A stretch of 32,846 bases of DNA, taken from contig REDU01000043.1 in assembly GCA_007693335.1 (NCBI GenBank), positions 1 to 32,846 of the forward strand, written 5' to 3'. The stretch comes from Ilumatobacter sp. Its GTDB lineage: Bacteria; Actinomycetota; Acidimicrobiia; Acidimicrobiales; Ilumatobacteraceae. The notes under the pieces were generated by a model. The model made no database searches. It was given only the letters and a program-made list of their open reading frames with translations, and was not told where the DNA came from. Numbering within the stretch: position 1 is the first letter of the stretch; each line of letters starts with the position of its first letter. Of this stretch, positions 6,824 to 15,476 are shown piece after piece. Made by a program: the position numbers and the translations under genes.

Positions 6824-8185
6824 TCATGACCGGCCGCTGACCTCCTTGTACCGGGCGAGGGCCTCGTCGCGCTCGGCGGCGTGATCGACCATCGGATCGG
6901 GGTAGCGATCGGTGTCGAAGTCGTCCACCCATCGCCGCACGTAGTCGCCGTCGGGGTCGTACCGCTCGAACTGCCGTGTCGGGTTGAACACACGGAAGTA
7001 GGGCGCCGCATCGGTACCCGTGCCGGCCGCCCACTGCCAGCCATGGTTGTTCGACGCGAGATCGCCGTCCACGAGGTGGTCGAGGAAGTGACGAGCGCCC
7101 CACTGCCACGGCAGGTGGAGATCCTTCACGAGGAAGCTGGCGACGATCATCCGGACGCGGTTGTGCATCCATCCGGTGGCGAGCAGCTGCCGCATCCCCG
7201 CATCGACGATCGGGAACCCGGTGCGGCCGTCGCACCACTGCTGGAAGAGCTCCCGGGCGGCATCGTCGCGGTCGAGCCGCATCGTGTCCATCTTCGGATT
7301 GAGGTTCGACCAGGCCGTGGCCGGCCGCTGGAACAGCACATCGGCGTAGAAGTCGCGCCACGCGAGCTCGCTGGCGAACGTGCGAGGTCCGTCCCCGCGG
7401 ATCCCGTTGCCGGCATGGAGGTCACTCAGGAGCCGTCGCGGATGGATCGCTCCCCACTTGAGGTGCGGCGACAGGTGACTGGTCGCGTCGGCGGCGGGAT
7501 CGTCACGATGCTGGTCGTAGTCGCGTACGCCGCGGCCGTCCGCGACGAGGTACTCGCGCCAGCGCTCGAGCGCAGCAGCCTCGCCGGCCGGTGGGAGCTC
7601 ACATCCGGGATCGGGACGACCGGGCGGATCGTCGCCGTCGACGGTGGTCCAGGCGATCGGCCGTCCGTCACAGGTGCCGTCGGCTGCCGTGACGTCACCG
7701 GGTACCGAGTAGCTCTCACCGGCCAGGACGTCGAACCACACCCGCGAGAACGGCGTGAAGACGGCGTACGGATCACCGTCCCGCTTGCGGACGCTGCCGG
7801 GTTCGAGGGCGTAGTTGCAGCCGACCCCGCGCAACTTCCGATCGTCGCTCCGGAGCCGATCGGCCACCTCGGCGTCACGCCGACGACCGTACGGCCCGTG
7901 GTCACGGGTCACGAACACCGTCTCGGCGCCGGTCTCTGCGGCCAGTGCCGGCACGATCTCGGTCGGATCGCCGTGTCGCACGACGAGGTGCCCGTCGGTG
8001 CTCTCGCGCAGCGCGAGCAGGCAGTCGTGCAGGTGGGCCGCCCGGGGCGCTCCCGATCGCTCCATCAGCACCGGGTCGACCACGAACAGCGGCAACACAT
8101 CACCGGCCTCCACCGCCGCTGCGAGTGCCGGATGATCGCCCACCCGCAGATCCCGACGGAACCACATCACGCTCACCGCTGCCAT
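6824..8185 (-). CDS. phrB: Deoxyribodipyrimidine photolyase (class I, cryptochrome family)
   Basis: A 453-residue flavoprotein. The N-terminal antenna domain starts with WFRRDLRVGDHPAL. The FAD domain shows the family order: SHLSPHLKWGAIHPRR, the ELAWRDFYADVL helix, DAGMRQLLATGWMHNRVRM, SFLVKDLHLPWQWG, and near the C terminus NHGWQWAAGTGTDAAPYFR with the FNP loop. These are typical of class I CPD photolyases, which use light to split pyrimidine dimers. The ATG at 8185 follows GGAGGGG. Repair of CPD rather than (6-4) lesions is inferred from overall resemblance. It follows the MFS gene across a 164-bp gap with a tandem repeat. Confidence 0.92.
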   Translation of the reverse strand: MAAVSVMWFRRDLRVGDHPALAAAVEAGDVLPLFVVDPVLMERSGAPRAAHLHDCLLALRESTDGHLVVRHGDPTEIVPALAAETGAETVFVTRDHGPYGRRRDAEVADRLRSDDRKLRGVGCNYALEPGSVRKRDGDPYAVFTPFSRVWFDVLAGESYSVPGDVTAADGTCDGRPIAWTTVDGDDPPGRPDPGCELPPAGEAAALERWREYLVADGRGVRDYDQHRDDPAADATSHLSPHLKWGAIHPRRLLSDLHAGNGIRGDGPRTFASELAWRDFYADVLFQRPATAWSNLNPKMDTMRLDRDDAARELFQQWCDGRTGFPIVDAGMRQLLATGWMHNRVRMIVASFLVKDLHLPWQWGARHFLDHLVDGDLASNNHGWQWAAGTGTDAAPYFRVFNPTRQFERYDPDGDYVRRWVDDFDTDRYPDPMVDHAAERDEALARYKEVSGRS

Positions 8186-8213
8186 GCCCCCTCCAGTGTG
8201 CCCCACCCCTCCC

Positions 8214-8341
8214 CAACTGTCTGCCCGGAACCGTCGCTTCCACCCGATCCCCGCGGACAGATCGTCAGCGGCACCGCCAACTGTCTGCGCGAAACCGTCG
8301 CTTCCACCCGATCCCCGCGGACAGTTCGGCAGGGGCACCGC
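8214..8341. repeat. Two tandem 64-bp repeats with internal palindromes
   Basis: Unit 1 is 8214-8277 and unit 2 is 8278-8341; they differ at about five positions, and a few bases of a third copy follow. Each unit is bounded by AACTGTC and GACAGTT (8279-8285/8320-8326 in unit 2; last two bases degenerate in unit 1), with partial pairing further inside. The gap between the MFS stop and the photolyase start consists mainly of this repeat. The form resembles REP/BIME elements. Confidence 0.85.
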
Positions 8342-8349
8342 CGACTGGG

Positions 8350-9621
8350 TCAGGGGTGTTCGTGGGGGGACGGGCCGACGGCGACCACGTTGCGGCGGAG
8401 GTTCCGCAGATCGGGTACCCCGCGCACGGGCGACCCGCGCGACAGCGCCCACCAGCCGAGCACTGCCACCGCGGCCAGCGAGATGATCGCGCCGTACGCC
8501 AGCGACCACTCGGGGCCCACGGCGTCGCCCACCCATCCGGTGATCGGACCGCCGATGGGGGTGGAACCGAGGAACGCCACCGCCGTGAGGGCGAGGATGC
8601 GACCCCGCATCTCCGGCGGGCACTCCTGCTGGGTGATCGCGTTCATGCCGGTCACGAACCCGGCGCCACCGATGCCCAGCGGGATGCTGGCGGCCATCGC
8701 CCACACCACGTTCGGTGAGAAGGCGACGAGCACGCCACTCACACCGAGGAGCACACCGCTCCACGCGAACCAGCGCATCGACACCTTCGACATGCGGGCC
8801 GTGAGCAGCGAACCGGTGAGGCTGCCCACGCTCACCACGGTGAGCAGCCAGCCGTACCAGTGGTCGCCTCCCCACCGCTCGTCGGCGAGCTTCGGGAGCG
8901 CCACGTTGTAGTTGAAGCCGAAGGTGGCCACCACGATGAACGCGAGGAAGGCGGCGAACATGGTCGGCTGGCCCGAGACGAAGCGGAGCGCATCGCGCAC
9001 CGGGGTGCCACCTCGCGCCGACCGCGGTGCGGGATGTCGCGTGGACGTGTCGATCATCGCCAACGAGGCGAGGATCGCGGTGAACGACAGACCGTTGAGC
9101 GTGAACAGCCACCCGGTGCCGAGCGGACCGACCAGCAGCGCGGCCAGTGCCGGACCGAAGATCCGCGAGCCGGTCATCACCGCGGTGTTGAGCGACACGG
9201 CGTTGCCGATCTCCTCGGGCTCGACCAGCTCGGTCACGAAGCCGCGCCGCGCCGGGTTGTCGAAGGCATTGGCGAAACCGAGTGCCAGGGACAACCCGTA
9301 GACGATCGGGATCGTCACCAGTCCGGCGAGGTCGAGGATGCCGAGGGTGAGTGCCTGTACCGCCAGTGCAGCCTGGGTGATCATGGCCATCACCCGCTTG
9401 TCGACCCGGTCGGCGATCGCCCCTGCCCACGCGCCGAACAGCAGCATCGGCAGGAACTGCAGCGCGACGGTGATGCCCAGGTCGGTGGAGCGGCCGGTGA
9501 GCCGGTACACCAGGAGGCCCATGGCCGTGAACTGGAGCCACGTGCCCACGTTCGAGACGGCGAGACCGGCGAAGAACAGCCGGGCGTTCCGGTGGCGCAA
9601 CGATCGGAACGTGGACGACAT
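8350..9621 (-). CDS. MFS transporter, EntS/MFS_3-type exporter
   Basis: A 423-residue integral membrane protein with about 12 predicted helices. The motif after helix 2, GAWAGAIADRVDKRVMAM, is the MFS motif A region. The start FRSLRHRNARLFFAGLAVSNVGTWLQ is characteristic of the EntS/MFS_3 group, which contains siderophore and drug exporters. GFANAFDNPARRGFVTELV is also typical of that group. The substrate cannot be read from sequence and no biosynthesis cluster is nearby. It follows lepA by 18 bp on the same strand and is probably co-transcribed with it. Confidence 0.88.
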   Translation of the reverse strand: MSSTFRSLRHRNARLFFAGLAVSNVGTWLQFTAMGLLVYRLTGRSTDLGITVALQFLPMLLFGAWAGAIADRVDKRVMAMITQAALAVQALTLGILDLAGLVTIPIVYGLSLALGFANAFDNPARRGFVTELVEPEEIGNAVSLNTAVMTGSRIFGPALAALLVGPLGTGWLFTLNGLSFTAILASLAMIDTSTRHPAPRSARGGTPVRDALRFVSGQPTMFAAFLAFIVVATFGFNYNVALPKLADERWGGDHWYGWLLTVVSVGSLTGSLLTARMSKVSMRWFAWSGVLLGVSGVLVAFSPNVVWAMAASIPLGIGGAGFVTGMNAITQQECPPEMRGRILALTAVAFLGSTPIGGPITGWVGDAVGPEWSLAYGAIISLAAVAVLGWWALSRGSPVRGVPDLRNLRRNVVAVGPSPHEHP

Positions 9622-9639
9622 GGAGCAGCGTCCGCCGCG

Positions 9640-11424
9640 TCAGTCGTCGAGCTTGAGAGCGGAGATGAAGACGTCGCCGGGGACCTCGACGCGCCCGATC
9701 GACTTCATCTTCTTCTTGCCCTCCTTCTGCTTCTCGAGGAGCTTGCGCTTCCGGCTGATGTCGCCGCCGTAGCACTTGGCGGTCACGTCCTTGCGCCGGG
9801 CCTTGACCGTCTCGCGCGAGATGACCTTGCCGCCGATGGCGGCCTGGATCGGTACGTCGAACATCTGCCGCGGGATGAGCTCCTTGAGCTTCTCGCACAT
9901 CCGGCGGCCGTAGTCGAACGCCTTGTCGCGGTGCACGATGGTCGAGAACGCGTCGGCAGCGATGCCGTTGAGCAGCAGGTCGACCTTGGCCAGGTTCGAG
10001 CGGCGGTAACCCGACAGCTCGTAGTCGAGGCTGGCGTACCCCTGCGTGCGGCTCTTCAGCTGGTCGAAGAAGTCGACCACCACCTCGGCCAGCGGGATCT
10101 CGTAGTGGAGTTCGACCCGCTCGGGTGAGAGGTACTCCATCTTCTGCATCTCGCCGCGACGGGTCTGGCAGAGGTCCATCAGCGGCCCCGTGTACTCCTT
10201 GGGGGTGATGATGTTGACCCGGAAGTAGGGCTCCTCGATGAAGTCGATCTTCTGCGCCTCGGGGAGATCGGCAGGGTTGTCGACCACCACGAGCTCGCCG
10301 TCGGTCCGGTGGACCCGGTACTGCACGCTCGGCGCCGTGGCGATGAGCGCCAGACCGAACTCGCGCTCGAGGCGCTCCTTCACGATCTCCATGTGCAACA
10401 GACCGAGGAAACCGCAGCGGAACCCGAACCCGAGGGCGCCGGACGACTCGGGGGTGTAGGTGATGGAGGCGTCGTTGAGCTTGAGCTTCTCGATCGACTC
10501 GCGCAGCGTCTCGAAGTCGTCGCCGTCGATCGGGAAGAGGCCCGAGAACACCATCGGCTTGGGGTCGCGATAGCCGGGCAGTGCCTCGGTGGAACCGTGC
10601 GACGCGGTGGTGACCGTCTCGCCGGAGCGGGCATCACCCACGTCCTTGATGCCGGCGATGAGGTACCCCACCTCTCCCGGGCCGAGCTCGTCGACCGGTG
10701 TGGTGGCCGGCGCCCGCTTGCCGATCTCGATGGCCTCGTGATCGGCGCCGGCCTGCATGAAGCGGAGCTTGGAACCGGCCCGCATCTTGCCGTTGACCAC
10801 GCGCACGCTCGACACCACACCCCGGTACTGGTCGAACTGTGAGTCGAAGATGAGCGCCTGCAGCGGGGCGTCGATGTTGCCGGTCGGTGCCGGGATCTTG
10901 TCGATCACGGCGTCGAGCAGCTCGGGGATGCCTTCGCCCGTCTTGGCCGAGATACGCAGGATGTCCTCGGCGGGGATCCCCAGCACCGTCTCGATCTCCA
11001 TCGCGTAGCGATCGGGATCGGCCGCGGGGAGATCGATCTTGTTGAGCGCTGCCACGATCTCGAGGTCGTGCTCGAGGGCGAGGTAGCAGTTGGCCAGCGT
11101 CTGGGCCTCGATGCCCTGGGCGGCGTCGACCACGAGCACCACACCCTCGCACGCCGCCAGCGAGCGGCTGACCTCGTACCCGAAGTCGACGTGACCGGGG
11201 GTGTCGATCAGGTGGAAGACGTGATCGCGCCACGGGACGCGGACGTTCTGCGCCTTGATGGTGATGCCGCGCTCGCGCTCGAGGTCCATCGAGTCGAGGT
11301 ACTGCTCGCGCATGTCACGCGACTCGACGGCACCGGTGATCTCGAGGATGCGGTCCGACAACGTCGACTTCCCGTGGTCGATGTGGGCGATGATCGAGAA
11401 GTTGCGGATGCGGGACAGCTCCAT
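9640..11424 (-). CDS. lepA: Elongation factor 4 (LepA), ribosomal GTPase
   Basis: A 594-residue translational GTPase. The P loop is AHIDHGKST (13-21), followed by [16 protein letters not shown] and NKID. The C terminus has the LepA-specific domain with the [16 protein letters not shown]-like helix and the basic [18 protein letters not shown] tail. LepA binds ribosomes and influences initiation and stalled elongation. The ATG at 11424 starts [12 protein letters not shown], the standard family start; 23 further upstream codons are rejected. The -10 box TAGCGT lies 10 bp upstream. lepA diverges from rpsT, which is a common neighbour pair in actinobacteria. Confidence 0.96.
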   Translation of the reverse strand: MELSRIRNFSIIAHIDHGKSTLSDRILEITGAVESRDMREQYLDSMDLERERGITIKAQNVRVPWRDHVFHLIDTPGHVDFGYEVSRSLAACEGVVLVVDAAQGIEAQTLANCYLALEHDLEIVAALNKIDLPAADPDRYAMEIETVLGIPAEDILRISAKTGEGIPELLDAVIDKIPAPTGNIDAPLQALIFDSQFDQYRGVVSSVRVVNGKMRAGSKLRFMQAGADHEAIEIGKRAPATTPVDELGPGEVGYLIAGIKDVGDARSGETVTTASHGSTEALPGYRDPKPMVFSGLFPIDGDDFETLRESIEKLKLNDASITYTPESSGALGFGFRCGFLGLLHMEIVKERLEREFGLALIATAPSVQYRVHRTDGELVVVDNPADLPEAQKIDFIEEPYFRVNIITPKEYTGPLMDLCQTRRGEMQKMEYLSPERVELHYEIPLAEVVVDFFDQLKSRTQGYASLDYELSGYRRSNLAKVDLLLNGIAADAFSTIVHRDKAFDYGRRMCEKLKELIPRQMFDVPIQAAIGGKVISRETVKARRKDVTAKCYGGDISRKRKLLEKQKEGKKKMKSIGRVEVPGDVFISALKLDD

Positions 11425-11434
11425 GACCGGGCCA

Positions 11435-11440
11435 ACGCTA
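11435..11440 (-). promoter_or_regulatory. -10 box (TAGCGT) of lepA
   Basis: Minus-strand TAGCGT 10 bp before the lepA ATG, so the leader would be about 3 bases. It lies in a 12-base match, CCGATAGCGTTG, that is repeated in the same orientation relative to the divergent rpsT gene (11516-11527). Confidence 0.5.
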
Positions 11441-11495
11441 TCGGTCGCCCGATCGGGCACGGTGGGCGCCGGGCCCGCCCGACGCCAGGTCACGG

Positions 11496-11525
11496 TTGGG
11501 AGAGGTCACGATGCGCCGATAGCGT
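11496..11525 (+). promoter_or_regulatory. Promoter of rpsT
   Basis: TTGGGA (11496-11501), 18 bases, then TAGCGT (11520-11525). Transcription would start near 11532, giving a leader of about 44 nt with the ribosome site GAGAGAGG at 11558-11565. Confidence 0.5.
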
Positions 11526-11575
11526 TGCACCGCTACTCGTCGAGAGCCAGTTGTGCCGAGAGAGGTCTGTAATCC

Positions 11576-11830
11576 GTGGCGAACATCAAGAGCCAGAAGA
11601 AGCGAATCCTCACGAATGCGAAGCGTGCCGAGCGGAACAAGGCCGTGCGCAGCGAGATGAAGACCCGTGTCAAGCACGCCACCGCGGCCGTCGGGACCGA
11701 CGACAGCGCCGAGGCCGCCCGCCTCGCCATCAAGCGGATCGACAAGGCCGCTGCAAAGGGTGTCATCCACCCGAACGCCGCCGCCCGCAAGAAGAGCCGC
11801 CTCATGAAGAAGGTCAACGCCGCCGGCTGA
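11576..11830 (+). CDS. rpsT: 30S ribosomal protein S20
   Basis: An 84-residue basic helical protein starting MANIKSQKKRILTNAKRAER, the standard S20 start, and ending with RKKSRLMKKVN. It binds 16S rRNA helices in the 5' domain and at helix 44 during 30S assembly. The start is a GTG at 11576 with GAGAGAGG 10 bp upstream. It converges with holA across only 13 bp. Confidence 0.97.
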   Translation: MANIKSQKKRILTNAKRAERNKAVRSEMKTRVKHATAAVGTDDSAEAARLAIKRIDKAAAKGVIHPNAAARKKSRLMKKVNAAG

Positions 11831-11843
11831 CCTGCTCCCCGGC

Positions 11844-12812
11844 TCAGCGTCGCGCCCCGAGGCGCGAGAGCCGAGCCACGAGCACGTCCATCACCAGTTC
11901 CGCCGGCAGGTCCTTCTCACCGCGGAGGTCGAGATCGGCCCGGGCCAGCAGCTGCAGCCCACGAGACACGCCACCGCCCCCCAGACGTCGGTAGTTCCCG
12001 AGTGCTTTCTCGGCCGGGAATCCCGGCTTGATGCCGAGCACCGCCGCCGCATCCTGCTTGCTGCGGACCTCGACCCCGTCGAGCTTCGCCAGTTTCGCGT
12101 AGTGGTTGTGCAACGTGGCCATCAGCTGGAGCGGATGACGATCACCGCCGTGCAGCATCCGTCGCAGGTAGCCCAGCGCGGCCGAGGTGTCACCACGATC
12201 GATGGCGTCGGTGAAGTCCCACGGCGGTACACCACCCGCGTCGCCCAGGAACGGTTCGACCTCGTCGCGACCGATCCGGACCCCCGTACCGTAGGTGGAC
12301 ACCAGCGTGTCGAGGATGCCCTCGAGCCGACCGACGTCCTCGCCGAGCCATGAGCCCATCGCCGCGGCCGCCGACGGTTCGAGACGGAGGCCGTGTTCCT
12401 CGGCCTGCACGGCGATCCACGCCTGCCGGTCCTTGTTCGACCGCGGTGGCGACGTGTTGACCACGTTGCCACCGGCAGACTTCACGGCCTCGGTGACGGC
12501 CTTCGCCAGCCGACCACCGCCACCCACCAGCACGAGGTCGGTCGAGTCGAGCGGCTCGGCGAGGTATCCGACCAGCGACGCGACGTCGTCGGCCACGAAG
12601 CGACCGATCCCACGGGCCACGACCACCCGTCGTTCGGTGAGGAACGGTGCGGTCTGGGCGGCATCGACCACCGTTCGCAGCTCGTACTCGTCGCCGTCGA
12701 ACTCGTCGACCATCAGCGTGCGATCGCTGTCGCCCACGAGCCGGTGAACGAGGTCCTGCACCGCCGATCGCAGGATCGACTCGTCGTCACCGGTGAGGAG
12801 GTGCACCGTCAT
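11844..12812 (-). CDS. holA: DNA polymerase III subunit delta
   Basis: A 322-residue clamp-loader subunit. It begins MTVHLLTGDDESILRSAV, the degenerate AAA+ start of HolA, and includes WIAVQAEEHGLRLEPSAAAAMGSWLGEDVGRLEGILDTL-type helices and the C-terminal LLARADLDLRGEKDLPAELVMDVLVARL helix bundle. The delta subunit opens the beta sliding clamp. The ATG at 12812 is 25 bases inside the end of comEC (stop at 12787), so the two are translationally coupled. The comEC-holA order is common in bacteria. The frame upstream of 12812 is only the antiphase shadow of comEC. Confidence 0.92.
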   Translation of the reverse strand: MTVHLLTGDDESILRSAVQDLVHRLVGDSDRTLMVDEFDGDEYELRTVVDAAQTAPFLTERRVVVARGIGRFVADDVASLVGYLAEPLDSTDLVLVGGGGRLAKAVTEAVKSAGGNVVNTSPPRSNKDRQAWIAVQAEEHGLRLEPSAAAAMGSWLGEDVGRLEGILDTLVSTYGTGVRIGRDEVEPFLGDAGGVPPWDFTDAIDRGDTSAALGYLRRMLHGGDRHPLQLMATLHNHYAKLAKLDGVEVRSKQDAAAVLGIKPGFPAEKALGNYRRLGGGGVSRGLQLLARADLDLRGEKDLPAELVMDVLVARLSRLGARR

Positions 12813-14220
12813 CGACGACACCGTACCGAGCCACGAACACCGCGAGGCCACCCGCGAGCAGGCCCCAACCGATCCACGTGACGGCACCGGCGGGTTCGAG
12901 ACGCTCGGCGGCCACGGCGACCTGATCGACCCACCACACACCGAGCCGGCAGGGCAACATGAGCGGCGCCCCGAGCGACGGGACCCATCCGGCGAGGACG
13001 GCCGCCGGGAGACCGTAGAGCTTGACCACACTCGCCACCGGCACCGCCAACAGGTTGGCCGGGACCGACACGAGCGGTAACGACCCGAAGGTCGCGACCA
13101 GCGGCACGACCACACCCATCTGTGCGCCCAACGTGACACCGACGGGAGCCGCGAGCGGGCCGAGCGCACCCAGGCGCGCGGCCAACCACGGCCCGACCGT
13201 GCACACCCCTGCGGTGGCCCCGACCGACAACCAGAACCCGGCCGAGTGGACCAGGAGCGGGTCGACGAGCACCAGCGCGGCCACGGCCAGACACAGCAGC
13301 CGGAACGGCGCCCGGTCGCGGCCGAGCACGAACGCCGTGGCCGACAGCGCCGCCATCGCCGACGCCCGCATGATCGACGGCTCGAAGCGGGTCAGACCTG
13401 CGAACCACACGATGACCGCCACCGTGACGACCCACCGCACCCACGGACGCAGCCGACGAACGAACGGCCCGACCAGCACCAGGAGCAGCGCCACGTTCAG
13501 ACCTGACACGACCGTGAGGTGCGAGAGTCCGGTGGCGCGGAACCGATCCACCATGGGGTCGGGCTGCCCGCGTCGATCACCGATCACGAGGCCGCGGAAG
13601 AGAGCGTCATGGGGCTCGTCGAACTCGGCCGACGCTCGTTCGACCGCGCGGCGAACGGCGTTCGATGCCGTGGCCACCCGGCTCCCGTGGGCGACCGGGC
13701 CGAACTCGTGCAGACGCATCGAACCGACCACGTGCTGCCACGCGACCCGCTCGGCGCGTGACGACGTGAGCGGTCGGAGTTCGCCCCGCACGTGCACCCA
13801 CTGGCCGCCCTGCAGCTCGAGGGCACGCGAGCGGTCGGAGCGGTCGCGGACCCAGACCTCGTAGCGTTGTCCGGCCACCCGCACCACCAACCGGACCGCG
13901 TTGCGAGCCGGGCGCGGATCGCCCACCACCTGCACCCACCCCTCGTGGGGACCGAGCGTGCGTGGCTGCAGGCGATCGATCTCGTGTGCTCCACGGATCC
14001 CTGCTGCCGATCCGAGCAGCACCAACGCCACCAGCATCCACCGTGCGGTCGAAGGATCGATGGCGCGGACCAGCAGGACCAGTACCGAGCCGAGCAGCGC
14101 ACCGACCACCCAGACACCCGACCAGGCACCCAACGCCACCACGACGGCTGCGTTCACCACGACCGGGTCGGTGAGCGGTTGACGCCATCGAGGTCGAGCC
14201 GGCTCGTAGCATGGCGGCAT
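12787..14220 (-). CDS. comEC: ComEC/Rec2-like DNA-uptake channel, short form
   Basis: A 477-residue polytopic membrane protein. Two N-terminal helices are followed by an OB-like DUF4131 region (about 60-150, with GEWVHVRGELRP-type sequence) and the competence domain with GLSHLTVVSGLNVALLL and FRLLCLAVAALVLVDPLLVHSAGFWLSVGAT. It ends soon after the last helix, so it lacks the C-terminal metallo-beta-lactamase domain of the 700-800 residue ComEC proteins. In competent bacteria ComEC passes single-stranded DNA across the membrane. The ATG at 14220 is chosen because the frame further upstream is antisense to a small plus-strand gene. It overlaps holA by 26 bases. Confidence 0.88.
   Translation of the reverse strand: MPPCYEPARPRWRQPLTDPVVVNAAVVVALGAWSGVWVVGALLGSVLVLLVRAIDPSTARWMLVALVLLGSAAGIRGAHEIDRLQPRTLGPHEGWVQVVGDPRPARNAVRLVVRVAGQRYEVWVRDRSDRSRALELQGGQWVHVRGELRPLTSSRAERVAWQHVVGSMRLHEFGPVAHGSRVATASNAVRRAVERASAEFDEPHDALFRGLVIGDRRGQPDPMVDRFRATGLSHLTVVSGLNVALLLVLVGPFVRRLRPWVRWVVTVAVIVWFAGLTRFEPSIMRASAMAALSATAFVLGRDRAPFRLLCLAVAALVLVDPLLVHSAGFWLSVGATAGVCTVGPWLAARLGALGPLAAPVGVTLGAQMGVVVPLVATFGSLPLVSVPANLLAVPVASVVKLYGLPAAVLAGWVPSLGAPLMLPCRLGVWWVDQVAVAAERLEPAGAVTWIGWGLLAGGLAVFVARYGVVDDGAPPHR
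14207..14212 (+). promoter_or_regulatory. -10 box (TAGCAT) before the small membrane-protein gene
   Basis: TAGCAT ends 6 bp before an ATC codon at 14219 that is in frame with the small membrane protein. The same hexamer sits 7 bp before the start of the membrane HTH gene at 27917. The spacing is that of the other leaderless genes here. Confidence 0.35.
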
Positions 14221-14311
14221 CGCCACGACCGTCACTCCGTCACCGCCGCTCATCGCTGGTCCCCGCTGGTATCGCACCCGCATCCGACTGCTCGGCCCGT
14301 TCCTCGCGCTC

Positions 14312-14656
14312 GTGCCGCCAGCGGTGCTGGGTGCGCTCGCCTGGCTCGTGCTCCGGCTCGCCGAGGGCCGTTGGGCCGGGGTCTTCGGACTGTTCGGCGG
14401 CGTGATCGCCGCACCGGGCCTGCTCGTTGCCGGAGCCCCGTTCGGCGACGACACGACGTACCGGATGGCGGTGCTCGCCAGCGCACCGCTGTGGCTCGTG
14501 ATCGGTTTCGCTGCGTCGAGACGGTCGACCCGGTCGCCGATGGCGACGTGGACCGATTTCTGGCGCGAGTACACGTGGCTGGCGGTGGGGGTGGCCGTGG
14601 GTGCGGTGGGTGCGGTGCTGGCGGCCTCGGCGGTGCTCGGCGAGTCGCTGATCTGA
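14312..14656 (+). CDS. Small integral membrane protein, function unknown
   Basis: I do not recognise a family. From the GTG at 14312 the protein has 114 residues with about four hydrophobic helices (ALAWLVLRLAEG; GLFGGVIAAPGLLVAGA; MAVLASAPLWLVIGFAA; a final VAVGAVGAVLAASAVLG). A cytoplasmic stretch with RRSTRSP lies before the last helix. Coding character continues upstream of 14312 in the same frame to about 14219 (basic RWYRTRIRLLGPF before the first helix) with no ATG, GTG or TTG, so the true start is uncertain and may be a non-standard ATC at 14219. The gene lies between comEA and comEC on the opposite strand. Confidence 0.65.
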   Translation: MPPAVLGALAWLVLRLAEGRWAGVFGLFGGVIAAPGLLVAGAPFGDDTTYRMAVLASAPLWLVIGFAASRRSTRSPMATWTDFWREYTWLAVGVAVGAVGAVLAASAVLGESLI

Positions 14657-14685
14657 CCTCGCCGACCAGCTCACACCGGCACCGG

Positions 14686-15393
14686 TCACACCGTCACCAG
14701 CGGACGGATCGCCTCGAGTTTGGCCGGTCCGATCCCCCGCACCCGGACGAGCTCGTCCACCGATGCGAACGCTCCGTGTCGTGTCCGGTCGTCGACGATG
14801 GCCGTGGCGATCGTGGGCCCCACCCCTGGCAGCGTCTCCAGCTCGACCGTCGTGGCGCGGTTGAGATCGACCGGTGGTGGCGGTGCGGTGACCATGGGGC
14901 CATCGATCGATTCGACGGGTTCGCCGTCGCGCGGGACGTGGAGCCGCTGCCCGTCGGCCAGCGGCGCGGCCAGGTTCAGCGCATCGAGGTTCGCATCGGA
15001 CGACGGACCACCGGCGGCCACCACGGCGTCGGCGACGCGGGAACCGGGCGGCAGCTCGTGCAGACCAGGGTCGACCACTGCACCCGCCACGTGTACCACC
15101 ACCGTTGGCGGCACCGACGTGGGCGGGGCACCCACGAGCGAGACGAGCGGCACGGCGGCTGGGTCTGATCGCCCGAGGTGGTCGGTCGTTCCGGCTGGCG
15201 ACACCGACGCACCCGACGGTGGCGGCGTCTGGACGATCCAGTAGCCGCCCGCGAGCACTGCCACGGCCGAGAGCGTGGCCACGGCCAGGCGGGCCGGGCC
15301 GAACCATCGGATCCAGTCGAGCGTTCGTCGCCGCAGGGGGTGGAGATCTGGCCGCGCCGGGGCGACCGGGGGTCGGAGGTGGTGTTCGGACAC
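14686..15393 (-). CDS. comEA: ComEA-like helix-hairpin-helix DNA-binding protein
   Basis: A 235-residue membrane-anchored protein. A cytoplasmic basic start is followed by one transmembrane helix (about 35-55), a Pro/Ser-rich linker, an SLBB domain (about 95-152, VVVHVAGAVVDPGLHELPPG) and a C-terminal pair of helix-hairpin-helix motifs (LETLPGVGPTIATAIV and LVRVRGIGPAKLEAIRP). ComEA binds double-stranded DNA outside the membrane and hands it to ComEC. The GTG at 15393 has GAGG 5 bp upstream. A TATCCT -10 and an 8-bp inverted repeat precede it. comEC is not directly next: a plus-strand gene intervenes. Confidence 0.92.
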   Translation of the reverse strand: MSEHHLRPPVAPARPDLHPLRRRTLDWIRWFGPARLAVATLSAVAVLAGGYWIVQTPPPSGASVSPAGTTDHLGRSDPAAVPLVSLVGAPPTSVPPTVVVHVAGAVVDPGLHELPPGSRVADAVVAAGGPSSDANLDALNLAAPLADGQRLHVPRDGEPVESIDGPMVTAPPPPVDLNRATTVELETLPGVGPTIATAIVDDRTRHGAFASVDELVRVRGIGPAKLEAIRPLVTV

Positions 15394-15416
15394 GTTGACC
15401 TCATCGTCGACAGGGG

Positions 15417-15438
15417 CGTGTCGGCTGGACCCGACACG
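15417..15438. terminator. 8-bp inverted repeat between cnoX and comEA
   Basis: CGTGTCGG (15417-15424) and CCGACACG (15431-15438) flank six bases. It is 39 bp after the cnoX stop and 24 bp before the comEA start. It could end cnoX transcripts or act as an operator or hairpin in the comEA leader. No U-tract follows on the minus strand. Confidence 0.4.
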
Positions 15439-15467
15439 TCGTGGTCGTCGGGGAGGTCGGAGCGGTC

Positions 15468-15473
15468 AGGATA
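15468..15473 (-). promoter_or_regulatory. -10 box (TATCCT) of comEA
   Basis: A minus-strand TAnnnT hexamer just after the cnoX stop. Transcription would start near 15461, giving a leader of about 68 nt that contains the 15417-15438 hairpin. Confidence 0.35.
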
Positions 15474-15476
15474 CCG

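Noticed and set aside
8214-8341. CRISPR array
   Set aside because: The whole 64-bp unit repeats without unique spacers and there are only two copies; no cas genes.
6881-8911. Plus-strand open frame of 676 codons
   Set aside because: Antisense to the photolyase and MFS genes, no recognisable domain.
8186-9898. Upstream extension of the photolyase frame to 1024 codons
   Set aside because: The extension crosses the tandem repeat and the MFS gene in antiphase; photolyase homology begins at the ATG at 8185.
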